Both the position numbers and the translations under genes were made by a program. Source: Simonsiella muelleri ATCC 29453 (GTDB lineage Bacteria > Pseudomonadota > Gammaproteobacteria > Burkholderiales > Neisseriaceae). Taken from it: a DNA stretch of 64,000 nucleotides. The stretch covers positions 1,426,001 to 1,490,000 of the forward strand of contig NZ_CP019448.1 in the NCBI RefSeq assembly GCF_002951835.1. The letters run 5' to 3'. Shown here piece after piece: positions 1 to 8,783 of this stretch. Within the stretch, counting starts at the first letter, position 1; every line of letters starts with the position of its first letter. Below the pieces are notes generated by a model. The model did no database searches. It was not told the origin of the DNA and saw nothing but the letters and a program-made list of their open reading frames with translations.

Positions 1-319
1 TCATGCAATCCACCATCAAAGCTGCGCCACCGATGCCATAGCCTTCATAGCGAAGTTCAATATAATCAACACCTTCTAGGTTACCAGTACCTTTGTCAAT
101 GGCGCGTTGTACGTTGTCTTTGGGCATATTGGCATCCCAAGCTTTATCCATAGCCAATCGTAGACGTGGATTGGAAGCAGGGTCGCCACCACCTTCACGT
201 GCCGCAACAGTGATTTCTTTGATTAATTTGGTAAAAATTTTGCCACGCTGTGCATCAACACGCGCTTTTTTGTGTTGAATATTGGCCCATTTACTGTGTC
301 CCGCTAAGAATTGCTCCAT
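1..319 (-). CDS. YebC/PmpR family DNA-binding regulator, N-terminal part (runs off the window)
   Basis: Reading the minus strand from the ATG at 319 gives about 106 residues that match the N-terminus of the YebC/PmpR family: GHSKWANIQHKKARVDAQRG, followed by KIFTKLIKEITVAAREGGGD and NPRLRLAMDKAWDANMPKDN. Members of the family are cytoplasmic proteins of about 240 residues that bind DNA or act on ribosomes stalled at proline-rich stretches. The start is MEQFLAGHSKW, slightly longer than the usual MAGHSKW. The C-terminal part lies outside the window. Nothing in the neighbourhood ties it to the ATP synthase operon that starts divergently 220 bp away. Confidence 0.9.
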   Translation of the reverse strand, partial: MEQFLAGHSKWANIQHKKARVDAQRGKIFTKLIKEITVAAREGGGDPASNPRLRLAMDKAWDANMPKDNVQRAIDKGTGNLEGVDYIELRYEGYGIGGAALMVDCM

Positions 320-539
320 TTAAAAAAACACGAATTCTAACATAAAATAAAACAGATAAAGAAACTTTCAGGTTGCCTGAAAAAAGCAAAAAACGTCAAC
401 AGAAAGATTTAAAAGACAAAAAAACAATAGAAATAAGCACGGTAGTCATGTACAATGAAACTCGTTGTAATTAATTCAAATAATTGGTTAAATGATTGAT
501 GAATAAAGCAGACTTTTTTCACATTTTTTTACAAAAATC

Positions 540-568
540 TTGACTAATTCAACGCGTTTTATTATGAT
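540..568 (+). promoter_or_regulatory. Promoter of the atp operon
   Basis: TTGACT at 540-545 and TATGAT at 563-568 are separated by exactly 17 bp, a near-consensus sigma-70 promoter. It lies 28 bp before the atpI start and is the only strong match in the 276-bp gap between the yebC-like gene and atpI. The rest of that gap is AT-rich and holds one degenerate uptake sequence near 367-383. Confidence 0.7.
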
Positions 569-595
569 TCGGGCAATTTGAAGTAGGGTATAGCA

Positions 596-949
596 ATGAT
601 TAAGTTAGCAATAACGCAATGGGTAGTCCTATTTCTATTAGCTATCGTGCTTTATGTTGTTTGGGGCGTACATCATGCGGTATCGTTGTTGTTGGGGGGT
701 GCATCATATGCGATACCTACTTTGATTTCTGTATTATTTTTAAATTTTTTGAAACCTTATCCTGCGTTAGCAGGCGGTGGATTTGTTCTAGCAGAAAGTT
801 TAAAAATACTATTATCGCTAATCTTAATGATTGGTTCTTTCTTTGTTTATCCGAATGTCTATTTTTTATCCTTTTTTACAGGGTTATTAATTGTCAGTCA
901 TTTGATTTTTTTGTTATTTTTGAAGGTTTATCGTTATGGCAGCAAGTGA
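596..949 (+). CDS. atpI: ATP synthase subunit I (AtpI)
   Basis: This 117-residue protein is almost entirely hydrophobic, with four predicted membrane segments (about 8-28, 35-52, 62-85 and 88-110). Small membrane proteins of this kind precede the F0 genes in many proteobacterial atp operons. AtpI helps assemble the c-ring and is not part of the catalytic core. It is first in the operon, 28 bp after the promoter, and its end overlaps the start of atpB by 14 bp, which suggests translational coupling. Sequence conservation in AtpI is weak, so the assignment leans on position and membrane pattern. Confidence 0.85.
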   Translation: MIKLAITQWVVLFLLAIVLYVVWGVHHAVSLLLGGASYAIPTLISVLFLNFLKPYPALAGGGFVLAESLKILLSLILMIGSFFVYPNVYFLSFFTGLLIVSHLIFLLFLKVYRYGSK

Positions 950-1805
950 AGCAATGAATCCCGCCGATTATATTAAGCATCATTTACAAAGTTTGACCAG
1001 TGTCGCAGATGTAACTCATGGGCAAGGTTTGAAAAATATTGCTGATTTTTCATTTTTTAATCTTGATGCTATTTTCTTTTCCATTGTTTTGGGTATGCTG
1101 GGCAGTTATTTTTTGTATCGTGGTGCTAAATCTGCGACTGCTGGCGTGCCTAATCGTTTTCAGGCTGCTGTTGAGTTATTATTTGAATTTGTTGATGATA
1201 TGTGTAAAAGCATTATTCATAATGATGAGTCGCGCAAAGTGGTTGCCCCATTGGGGCTGGCGCTGTTTGTTTGGATTTTCCTGATGAATGCGATGGATTT
1301 GTTGCCGGTTGATTTATTGCCGACAATTTGGCAGGGGATGACAGGTCAGCATCATGCATTGTTGCGTGTTGTGCCAACTGCGGATTTGAATACGTCATTG
1401 GCTATTGCGATTGGGGTGTTGCTGATTTGTATTTATTACAGTGTTAAAATTAAGGGTTTAGGTGGCTGGATTCATGAGTTATTCACTGCACCGTTTGGTC
1501 CTTGGTTGGCACCTGCTAATTTCATCTTAAATATTCTGGAATTTTTATCTAAAACAGTATCACATGGTATGCGATTGTTTGGTAATATGTATGCGGGTGA
1601 GTTGGTATTCTTATTGATCGCATTACTGGGTGGTGGTGTTTATGCATCTGGTCATATTGGTTTGATTGATCCATTTTTGGTTATTTTCCATTTGATTGCA
1701 GGTTCGGCTTGGGCGATTTTCCATATTTTAATTATTACATTACAAGCGTTTATTTTTATGGCATTGGCGTTTGTATATATTGGTCAAGCACATGATCATC
1801 ATTGA
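936..1805 (+). CDS. atpB: F0F1 ATP synthase subunit a
   Basis: The 289-residue membrane subunit forms the proton half-channels against the c-ring. The diagnostic helix GMRLFGNMYAGELVF carries the essential arginine at about residue 213, equivalent to Arg210 of E. coli. The C-terminal segment with LIITLQAFIFMALAFVYIGQ is also typical. An internal ATG at 954 (MNPADYIKHH) would give a shorter product and fits the conserved N-terminus about equally well. The gene overlaps atpI and is followed by a 67-bp gap before atpE. Confidence 0.97.
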   Translation: MAASEAMNPADYIKHHLQSLTSVADVTHGQGLKNIADFSFFNLDAIFFSIVLGMLGSYFLYRGAKSATAGVPNRFQAAVELLFEFVDDMCKSIIHNDESRKVVAPLGLALFVWIFLMNAMDLLPVDLLPTIWQGMTGQHHALLRVVPTADLNTSLAIAIGVLLICIYYSVKIKGLGGWIHELFTAPFGPWLAPANFILNILEFLSKTVSHGMRLFGNMYAGELVFLLIALLGGGVYASGHIGLIDPFLVIFHLIAGSAWAIFHILIITLQAFIFMALAFVYIGQAHDHH

Positions 1806-1872
1806 TTAATAATTTATTTATTTTTTTAGTTTTATTTTCTTCTACACTACTATATCTCTTAAGGAGTTTAAC

Positions 1873-2106
1873 ATGGGTTTAATTGCTATTGCATGTGGCT
1901 TAATTGTGGCATTGGGTGCGTTAGGTGCTTCTATTGGTATCGCGATGGTGGGTTCTAAATATTTAGAGTCTTCTGCACGTCAGCCTGAATTGATTGGTCC
2001 ATTGCAAACTAAATTGTTCTTGATTGCTGGTTTGATTGATGCGGCATTTTTGATTGGTGTTGCTATTGCCTTGTTGTTCGCGTTCGTTAATCCGTTCCAA
2101 GGCTAA
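1873..2106 (+). CDS. atpE: F0F1 ATP synthase subunit c
   Basis: This is a 77-residue proteolipid hairpin of two membrane helices joined by the polar RQP loop (residues 36-38). The proton-carrying carboxylate is Asp56 in GLIDAAF, in the middle of the second helix. A GxGxGxG-like glycine/alanine pattern (GALGASIGIAMVG) packs the first helix, as expected for ring formation. The start is preceded by the strong Shine-Dalgarno sequence AAGGAG, which suits the high copy number of this subunit. Confidence 0.97.
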   Translation: MGLIAIACGLIVALGALGASIGIAMVGSKYLESSARQPELIGPLQTKLFLIAGLIDAAFLIGVAIALLFAFVNPFQG

Positions 2107-2155
2107 TAAATTATCCTAGCGGATTTGATTAACCCTAACGAAAAGGTTAAGTAAA

Positions 2156-2626
2156 GTGAATTTAAATGCAACCTTAATCGTTCAAGTGTTTGTTTTTATT
2201 ATTTTGGTTGGTTTTACGGTAAAGTATGTATGGCCACCAATTGCAAAAGCACTTGATGAACGTGCTAACAAAATTGCCGAAGGTTTGGCTGCTGCCGAGC
2301 GTGGGAAAAGTGATTTTGAACAAGCAGAAAAGAAAGTTGCAGAACTCTTATCCGAAGGTCGCACACAAGTTACTGAATTAGTAGCTAATGCGGAAAAGCG
2401 TGCAGCACAGATTGTAGAAGAGGCTAAAACTCAAGCTGCAAATGAAGCTGCTCGCATTACAGCACAAGCCAAAGCTGATGTCGAAACAGAAATTAATCGT
2501 GCACGTGAAGTGTTGCGTGAGCAAGTGGCTGTTTTGGCTGTAAAAGGAGCTGAATCTATTTTGCGTTGTGAGATTGATGAAAAACAACACGCGAAATTAT
2601 TGAGCACTTTAAAGCAGGAGCTGTAA
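2156..2626 (+). CDS. atpF: F0F1 ATP synthase subunit b
   Basis: This 156-residue protein forms the peripheral stalk. It has a single N-terminal membrane helix (about residues 5-25) followed by a long charged alanine-rich helix that forms the coiled-coil dimer (about 30-140). The start is GTG at 2156, the only non-ATG start in the operon; it gives the usual MNLNATLIVQ N-terminus and length. It ends 4 bp before atpH. Confidence 0.95.
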   Translation: MNLNATLIVQVFVFIILVGFTVKYVWPPIAKALDERANKIAEGLAAAERGKSDFEQAEKKVAELLSEGRTQVTELVANAEKRAAQIVEEAKTQAANEAARITAQAKADVETEINRAREVLREQVAVLAVKGAESILRCEIDEKQHAKLLSTLKQEL

Positions 2627-2630
2627 TCGT

Positions 2631-3179
2631 ATGAGTGAGTTCGCAACTGTTGCCCGTCCTTATGCTAAAGCATTGTTTGAATTAGCTGAAAAAAATAAGC
2701 AAGTTGAAACATGGCTGAATGGTCTTGTGGAATTGGCTTGGTTAATACAACAAGCCAAAGTCGCAGATTTCTTGGAACAGGCAGATTGGAGTGCGACACA
2801 AAAAGCAGATGAATTAATTCGCCTACTGGCTGAATCTCCAGCCGTTAAACAAGCCGAATTTCGAAATTTTGTTCATGTTGTCGCTCAAGAAAAAAGATTG
2901 GCTGCTTTGCCTGAAATTTATGTTCAATATAGAAATTTTGTACTGTCTCGCAATAACACCAAACAAGCTGTTATTTATACTGCGTTTGATATTGCAGGAG
3001 AGGGTCAAAGAGCAAAAATTATTAGTGACTTGGAGCAGCATTTTAATACTCGGTTGCAGGCTACATTCAAAACACAGCCCGATTTAATTGGTGGTGTGAA
3101 GGTTGAAGTAGGTGATCAAGTATTGGATTTGTCGGTGCAGGGCAAATTAAAAACTCTGTATACGACTATGACAAATTAG
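2631..3179 (+). CDS. atpH: F0F1 ATP synthase subunit delta
   Basis: This 182-residue soluble subunit joins the peripheral stalk to the top of the F1 head. The N-terminal ATVARPYAKALFELAE and the C-terminal LIGGVKVEVGDQVLDLSVQG are the conserved ends of the delta/OSCP family. It is a few residues longer than the common 177. It lies between atpF (4-bp gap) and atpA (10-bp gap). Confidence 0.95.
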   Translation: MSEFATVARPYAKALFELAEKNKQVETWLNGLVELAWLIQQAKVADFLEQADWSATQKADELIRLLAESPAVKQAEFRNFVHVVAQEKRLAALPEIYVQYRNFVLSRNNTKQAVIYTAFDIAGEGQRAKIISDLEQHFNTRLQATFKTQPDLIGGVKVEVGDQVLDLSVQGKLKTLYTTMTN

Positions 3180-3189
3180 GAGAGTTTTC

Positions 3190-4737
3190 ATGCAGCTTAA
3201 TCCTGCTGAAATCAGTGATTTGCTGAAAGCCAAAATTGAGAACTTGAATACCAAACAGGAAGTTCGTACACGTGGTACGGTTATTTCTGTAACTGATGGT
3301 ATTGTTCGTGTACATGGCTTGTCAGATGTAATGCAAGGCGAGATGCTGGAATTTTCTGGTAATACTTTCGGCTTGGCGATGAATTTGGAGCGTGATTCGG
3401 TTGGTGCTGTGGTTTTAGGCGAATACGAACACATCAAGGAAGGCGACGAAGTAAAATGCACTGGACGTATTTTGGAAGTGCCAGTTGGTCGCGAATTGGT
3501 GGGTCGCGTGGTTAATGCACTGGGTCAGCCTATTGATGGTAAAGGTCCAATTAACACAAATAAAACTGCACCTATTGAGAAAATTGCTCCAGGTGTAATT
3601 GCTCGTCAGTCTGTTGACCAACCTATGCAAACTGGTATTAAAGCGATTGATTCAATGGTGCCGGTTGGTCGTGGTCAGCGTGAATTAATTATTGGTGACC
3701 GTCAAACAGGTAAGACAGCCGTTGCTTTAGATGCCATCGTCAATCAAAAAAATACAGGTGTTATCTGTATTTATGTTGCCATTGGTCAAAAGGCTTCTTC
3801 TATTGCAAACGTTGTGCGTAAATTAGAAGAGCATGGTGCAATGGGGCATACGATTGTTGTCGCTGCTACTGCTTCTGAAGCAGCTGCCTTGCAATTTATT
3901 GCACCTTATTCAGGCTGCACGATGGGGGAATTCTTCCGTGATATTGGTGAAGATGCTTTAATTGTGTACGATGACTTGTCTAAGCAGGCTGTTGCGTATC
4001 GTCAAATTTCTTTGCTGTTACGCCGCCCACCAGGTCGTGAGGCGTATCCGGGTGATGTATTCTACTTGCATTCACGTTTGTTGGAGCGTGCTGCACGCAT
4101 TAACGCAGTTGAAGTAGAAAAATTAACCAATGGCGCAGTCAAAGGTAAAACAGGTTCATTGACCGCATTGCCGATTATTGAAACCCAAGCTGGCGATGTT
4201 TCTGCATTTGTACCAACTAATGTGATTTCTATCACAGACGGTCAGATTTTCTTGGAAACAGATTTGTTTAACTCTGGTATTCGTCCAGCGATTAATGCGG
4301 GTATTTCTGTTTCTCGTGTAGGTGGTGCTGCACAAACTAAAGTTATCAAAAAGTTAGGCGGTGGTATCCGTTTAGCTTTGGCACAGTACCGTGAATTGGC
4401 AGCGTTTTCGCAATTTGCTTCTGATTTAGATGAAGCAACGCGCAAACAGTTGCAGCATGGTGAGGTGGTAACTGAATTAATGAAACAAAAACAATTTAAT
4501 ACATTAAGTACAGCAGAAATGGCATTGACTTTGTGGGCAATTAATAATGGCTCATATGGTGATGTGCCTGTATCAAAGGCACTGGCTTTTGAGGCAGATT
4601 TCTTATCGTTTGTGCGTACTCAACATGGTGAATTGTTGAATGCTGTCAATGCTTCGGGTGCACTATCTGAAGAACATGAAAAAACACTGACAGAAGCTAT
4701 GAAAGTGTTTAAGGCTTCTAACAACTATGCGTCTTAA
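3190..4737 (+). CDS. atpA: F0F1 ATP synthase subunit alpha
   Basis: This 515-residue non-catalytic nucleotide-binding subunit of F1 has its Walker A motif GDRQTGKT at residues 169-176. It is preceded by the conserved GIKAIDSMVPVGRGQRELI and followed by the DDLSKQAVAYRQISLLLRRP segment with the arginine finger region. Length and ends match the family (N-terminus MQLNPAEISDLLKAKIE). Confidence 0.98.
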   Translation: MQLNPAEISDLLKAKIENLNTKQEVRTRGTVISVTDGIVRVHGLSDVMQGEMLEFSGNTFGLAMNLERDSVGAVVLGEYEHIKEGDEVKCTGRILEVPVGRELVGRVVNALGQPIDGKGPINTNKTAPIEKIAPGVIARQSVDQPMQTGIKAIDSMVPVGRGQRELIIGDRQTGKTAVALDAIVNQKNTGVICIYVAIGQKASSIANVVRKLEEHGAMGHTIVVAATASEAAALQFIAPYSGCTMGEFFRDIGEDALIVYDDLSKQAVAYRQISLLLRRPPGREAYPGDVFYLHSRLLERAARINAVEVEKLTNGAVKGKTGSLTALPIIETQAGDVSAFVPTNVISITDGQIFLETDLFNSGIRPAINAGISVSRVGGAAQTKVIKKLGGGIRLALAQYRELAAFSQFASDLDEATRKQLQHGEVVTELMKQKQFNTLSTAEMALTLWAINNGSYGDVPVSKALAFEADFLSFVRTQHGELLNAVNASGALSEEHEKTLTEAMKVFKASNNYAS

Positions 4738-4769
4738 TTTTTTTTGAGGCATAAACTAAGGGGTCTAAA

Positions 4770-5651
4770 ATGGCAGTAGGTAAAGAGATTCTTACCAAAA
4801 TTCGCAGTGTACAAAATACACAAAAAATTACCAAAGCGATGCAAATGGTATCAACCTCTAAAATGCGCAAGACTCAAGAGCGTATGCGCTTGGCTCGTCC
4901 TTACGCAGAGAAAGTTCGTTCTGTTATGAACCAGCTGGCGCAAACGCATGAATATCATGGCGTTAAAATCTTGGAGCAACACAAGAATGTGAAGCGTGCT
5001 GGCTTTATTTTAATTACCACAGACAAAGGTTTATGTGGTGGTTTGAATGCCAATTTACTGAAAAGATTTTTCGCTAAAGTTCAAGAATATCAAAGTCAAG
5101 GCGTTGAAGTTGATGTTGTGTGTTTTGGTGGCAAAGGACTAATGGCTTGCCAAAGAATTGGTTTAAATGTTGTTGCAAGTGTAACAAATTTGGGTGATAC
5201 CCCTAAAATGGAAATTCTGTTGGGTCCTTTATCTGAATTTTTCAAACGTTACATTGATGGCGAATTAGACATTATTCATTTAGTGTATTCAGGTTTTATC
5301 AATACAATGAAGCAAGAGCCACGCTCAGAAGTATTATTGCCAATTGGTTCAAATGTATTGAACGAAGATTTGACCGGTGAAGAACGTAAATTTAACTGGG
5401 ATTATTGTTATGAGCCTGATCCATTAACTGTGTTGGAATATTTGGTTCGCCGTTATTTAGAATCTGTGGTTTATCAAGCAGTTAGTGATAATATGGCTTC
5501 TGAACAAGCTGCTCGTATGGTTGCAATGAAAGCAGCAACCGACAATGCAGGGAATGCTATTAAAGAATTGCGCTTGGTGTATAACAAATCTCGTCAAGCA
5601 GCGATTACTACAGAATTGTCAGAAATTGTGGCAGGCGCGGCAGCCGTTTAA
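4770..5651 (+). CDS. atpG: F0F1 ATP synthase subunit gamma
   Basis: This 293-residue central rotor shaft has a long N-terminal helix (GKEILTKIRSVQNTQKITKA) and a C-terminal helix (AARMVAMKAATDNAGNAIKE), both strongly conserved. These two form the coiled coil that turns inside the alpha3beta3 ring. TTDKGLCGGLNANL is the usual core motif. The stop is followed by a partial uptake-sequence match in the gap before atpD. Confidence 0.97.
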   Translation: MAVGKEILTKIRSVQNTQKITKAMQMVSTSKMRKTQERMRLARPYAEKVRSVMNQLAQTHEYHGVKILEQHKNVKRAGFILITTDKGLCGGLNANLLKRFFAKVQEYQSQGVEVDVVCFGGKGLMACQRIGLNVVASVTNLGDTPKMEILLGPLSEFFKRYIDGELDIIHLVYSGFINTMKQEPRSEVLLPIGSNVLNEDLTGEERKFNWDYCYEPDPLTVLEYLVRRYLESVVYQAVSDNMASEQAARMVAMKAATDNAGNAIKELRLVYNKSRQAAITTELSEIVAGAAAV

Positions 5652-5690
5652 GGCAGCCTGAAGACCTGTCAAGAAGATTAGGATACGATA

Positions 5691-7088
5691 ATGAGCCAAG
5701 GCAAAATCGTACAAATCATTGGTGCGGTAGTTGATGTGGAATTTCCACGCGACTCCATTCCACGCGTTTATGATGCGTTGAAACTGGTTGATGTTGATTT
5801 GACACTGGAAGTGCAACAACAATTGGGTGATGGCGTGGTTCGTACCATCGCCATGGGTAGTACCGATGGTTTAAAACGTGGTTTAGCAGTAAATAATACA
5901 GGTGCACCAATTACTGTGCCTGTTGGTAAAGCAACTTTGGGTCGCATTATGGATGTATTGGGTAATCCTGTTGATGAAGCAGGTCCGATCGGTTCAAATG
6001 AAACGCGTGCGATTCACCAACCCGCTCCAAAATTTGATGAGCTTTCTAGTGCAACAGAATTACTGGAAACAGGCATTAAAGTGATTGATTTACTTTGCCC
6101 ATTCGCTAAAGGTGGTAAAGTAGGTTTGTTCGGTGGTGCGGGTGTGGGCAAAACCGTTAATATGATGGAATTGATTAATAACATCGCCAAAGCACATAGT
6201 GGTTTGTCTGTGTTTGCAGGTGTGGGCGAACGTACTCGTGAAGGTAATGACTTTTATCACGAGATGAAAGATTCCAATGTATTGGATAAAGTAGCGATGG
6301 TGTACGGTCAGATGAATGAACCACCTGGTAACCGCTTGCGTGTTGCTTTAACTGGTTTGTCTATGGCGGAGCATTTCCGCGATGAAAAAGATGAAAATGG
6401 TAAAGGTCGTGATGTATTGTTCTTTGTGGACAATATTTACCGTTACACATTAGCGGGTACTGAAGTATCTGCATTGTTGGGTCGTATGCCATCTGCGGTG
6501 GGTTATCAACCAACGCTGGCTGAAGAAATGGGTCGTTTACAGGAACGTATTACCTCTACCCAAACAGGTTCGATTACTTCTATTCAGGCCGTATATGTAC
6601 CAGCCGATGACTTGACAGACCCTTCACCAGCAACGACTTTCGCTCACTTAGATGCGACCGTAGTATTAAGTCGTGATATTGCATCGTTGGGTATTTATCC
6701 AGCCGTAGATCCATTGGATTCTACTTCACGTCAATTAGACCCGATGGTATTGGGTCAAGAGCATTACGATGTAGCGCGTGGTGTACAGTCTACTTTGCAA
6801 AAATACAAAGAATTGCGCGATATTATCGCTATTTTGGGTATGGACGAGTTATCTGATGAAGATAAGTTAACAGTGATGCGTGCACGTAAAATCCAACGTT
6901 TCTTGTCTCAACCATTCCATGTGGCTGAAGTGTTTACTGGTTCTCCAGGTAAATATGTCGCGTTGCGTGATACCATTGCTGGCTTTAAAGCGATTCTCTC
7001 TGGCGAATACGATCACTTACCTGAACAAGCGTTCTATATGGTAGGCGGTATTGAAGAAGCTGTTGAGAAAGCAAAAACCTTAAACTAA
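5691..7088 (+). CDS. atpD: F0F1 ATP synthase subunit beta
   Basis: This 465-residue catalytic subunit has its Walker A motif GGAGVGKT at residues 148-155, the catalytic glutamate in GVGERTREGND, and the Walker B region DVLFFVDNIYRYT. All catalytic residues that can be checked by eye are present. One mild oddity is DNIYRYT, where DNIFRFT is more common. Confidence 0.98.
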   Translation: MSQGKIVQIIGAVVDVEFPRDSIPRVYDALKLVDVDLTLEVQQQLGDGVVRTIAMGSTDGLKRGLAVNNTGAPITVPVGKATLGRIMDVLGNPVDEAGPIGSNETRAIHQPAPKFDELSSATELLETGIKVIDLLCPFAKGGKVGLFGGAGVGKTVNMMELINNIAKAHSGLSVFAGVGERTREGNDFYHEMKDSNVLDKVAMVYGQMNEPPGNRLRVALTGLSMAEHFRDEKDENGKGRDVLFFVDNIYRYTLAGTEVSALLGRMPSAVGYQPTLAEEMGRLQERITSTQTGSITSIQAVYVPADDLTDPSPATTFAHLDATVVLSRDIASLGIYPAVDPLDSTSRQLDPMVLGQEHYDVARGVQSTLQKYKELRDIIAILGMDELSDEDKLTVMRARKIQRFLSQPFHVAEVFTGSPGKYVALRDTIAGFKAILSGEYDHLPEQAFYMVGGIEEAVEKAKTLN

Positions 7089-7098
7089 GGAGGCTAGC

Positions 7099-7524
7099 AT
7101 GAGTACCATGCAAGTTGAAGTGGTCAGTAACGAACAGAGCATTTACGAGGGAGAAGCCAGTTTTGTGGTTGTTCCTACAGTAAATGGCGAGCTTGGTATT
7201 TATCCACGACATGAGCCTGTGATGAGTTTGGTTCGCCCTGGTGCATTGCGTTTGACCATGCCCGATGGGAAAGAAGAAGTTTTGGTAGCGATTGCAGGTG
7301 GCGTATTGGAAGTGCGTCCCCATAAAATCACAGTATTGGCTGATGTTGCGGTGCGTAGTTCAGAAATGGATGAAGCGCGTGCAACCGCAGCGAAAAAAGC
7401 AGCCGAAGAAAGTTTGGCAAAAGCACAAACACCTGGTTCACGTGCTAAAGCTGAAATCGCTTTGGAAGCGGCTATCGCCCAACTCAAAACTTTGGATTAT
7501 ATTAAAGCGCATAAACATAAGTAA
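7099..7524 (+). CDS. atpC: F0F1 ATP synthase subunit epsilon
   Basis: This 141-residue subunit has an N-terminal beta-sandwich (about 1-85, with GELGIYPRHEPVMSLVRPG) and a C-terminal pair of helices rich in Ala and Lys (about 90-138) that can inhibit ATP hydrolysis. It is the last gene of the operon and is followed within 10 bp by a terminator hairpin. Confidence 0.96.
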   Translation: MSTMQVEVVSNEQSIYEGEASFVVVPTVNGELGIYPRHEPVMSLVRPGALRLTMPDGKEEVLVAIAGGVLEVRPHKITVLADVAVRSSEMDEARATAAKKAAEESLAKAQTPGSRAKAEIALEAAIAQLKTLDYIKAHKHK

Positions 7525-7532
7525 ATTTGCCT

Positions 7533-7570
7533 AAAAAGCCATTTCTTAATCATAGGAATGGCTTTTTTGT
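7533..7570 (+). terminator. Terminator of the atp operon
   Basis: AAAAAGCCATT at 7533-7543 pairs with AATGGCTTTTTT at 7557-7568 around a 13-nt loop, and the second arm runs into the T tract. It is a standard Rho-independent terminator directly after atpC. An uptake sequence follows immediately and sits between this and the convergent corA gene. Confidence 0.85.
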
Positions 7571-7593
7571 TTTCAGGCAGCCTGAAAATTTAA

Positions 7594-8649
7594 TTACAGC
7601 CAACCACGTTTTTTGAAAAATACAAGCAATCCAATAATAATAAACAATAAAATCGCCAAAACCATGAAATAACCATAATGCCAATGTAATTCGGGCATAT
7701 TGTCAAAATTCATGCCGTAAATCCCTGTAATAACGGTTAACGGCATGAAAATAATCGTAATGACCGTCAAAACACGCATTTGTTGATTTAATCGATTAGA
7801 TTGAAAAGACAATTGAATGTCCATCATGCTGTGTACAGAATCTCGCGCCATGTCCAACGTTTCAATTAATTGCAAAATATGGTCGTTTACATCACGCAAA
7901 TAAAGCTGCGTGTCGCCACTAAAAATACGAAAATTACCACGCAATAATTGCCCAGTCATCTCACGTAGTGGCAATAAATTGCGCTGTAATTTCATCGCAT
8001 CACGTTTGAGTTTGTGAATTTTGCTCAATAATTCTTCATCGCGTCCTGTGTTTTTGAAAATTTGTTTGTCTAGCGATTCTACGCGGTCGTTGTAGCCGCC
8101 GAGTGTGGCAAAATAATCATCTACAATTCGGTCTATAAAATGGTAGACGAGAAACTCTATGCTTTTGCTGCGAATATTGTATTGGTTAGCGGCAAATTGC
8201 GCGTGTAAATTGCTGAATAAACCCAATGGGCGATTCTGAAAACTGAAAATATAATCCGCACCAACAATCAAATAAACTGTATCGGTATTCAATTTACTGC
8301 CCGAATACTGATTGACGTGCAAAACCATAAACAAATAATCGCCGTAATCTTCAATTTTGGGGCGTTGTTGGCTGGAGAGTAAATCTTCTATTACCAATTC
8401 ATGCACCCCGTAGGGCGCGAGCAAATTGTGCAGCAAAATAGGGTCGTTAATGCCCACGCAATGCAACCATTCTTTTTGTTCATCAAGTATATATGGTTCT
8501 GGATTTTGTTGTTGTGCGTCTTTCAGGCTGCCATCTGATTGCGGAAAGTAAATGCTGCTGCGGTAATCGTGTTCGCTGTAAAAAGTTTGGTATACCGCGT
8601 GTGGTGGCGATTGGTCAGTGTTGCTGCGTCGGGGGAGCTGATGATTCAT
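7594..8649 (-). CDS. corA: CorA-type magnesium/cobalt channel
   Basis: This is a 351-residue protein with a large soluble N-terminal domain and two C-terminal membrane helices. The signature YGMNF stands at the end of the first helix (TVITIIFMPLTVITGIYGMN), and the protein ends in lysine/arginine-rich KKRGWL as CorA proteins do. CorA forms a pentameric inner-membrane channel for Mg2+. I chose the ATG at 8649 (MNHQLPRRS); the frame stays open to a TTG at 8676. It is convergent with the atp operon. Confidence 0.92.
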   Translation of the reverse strand: MNHQLPRRSNTDQSPPHAVYQTFYSEHDYRSSIYFPQSDGSLKDAQQQNPEPYILDEQKEWLHCVGINDPILLHNLLAPYGVHELVIEDLLSSQQRPKIEDYGDYLFMVLHVNQYSGSKLNTDTVYLIVGADYIFSFQNRPLGLFSNLHAQFAANQYNIRSKSIEFLVYHFIDRIVDDYFATLGGYNDRVESLDKQIFKNTGRDEELLSKIHKLKRDAMKLQRNLLPLREMTGQLLRGNFRIFSGDTQLYLRDVNDHILQLIETLDMARDSVHSMMDIQLSFQSNRLNQQMRVLTVITIIFMPLTVITGIYGMNFDNMPELHWHYGYFMVLAILLFIIIGLLVFFKKRGWL

Positions 8650-8783
8650 ATTGAATTTATTCCGTGTCAAAATCAAGTAATGATGTTGCCTGAAAAAAGC
8701 ATTTTTCGCAACAAAATGAACTTTCAGGCTGCCTGAAAGTTTGATGATATAATTCAGCTTTACTTTTTATTCTGTGATACGCC

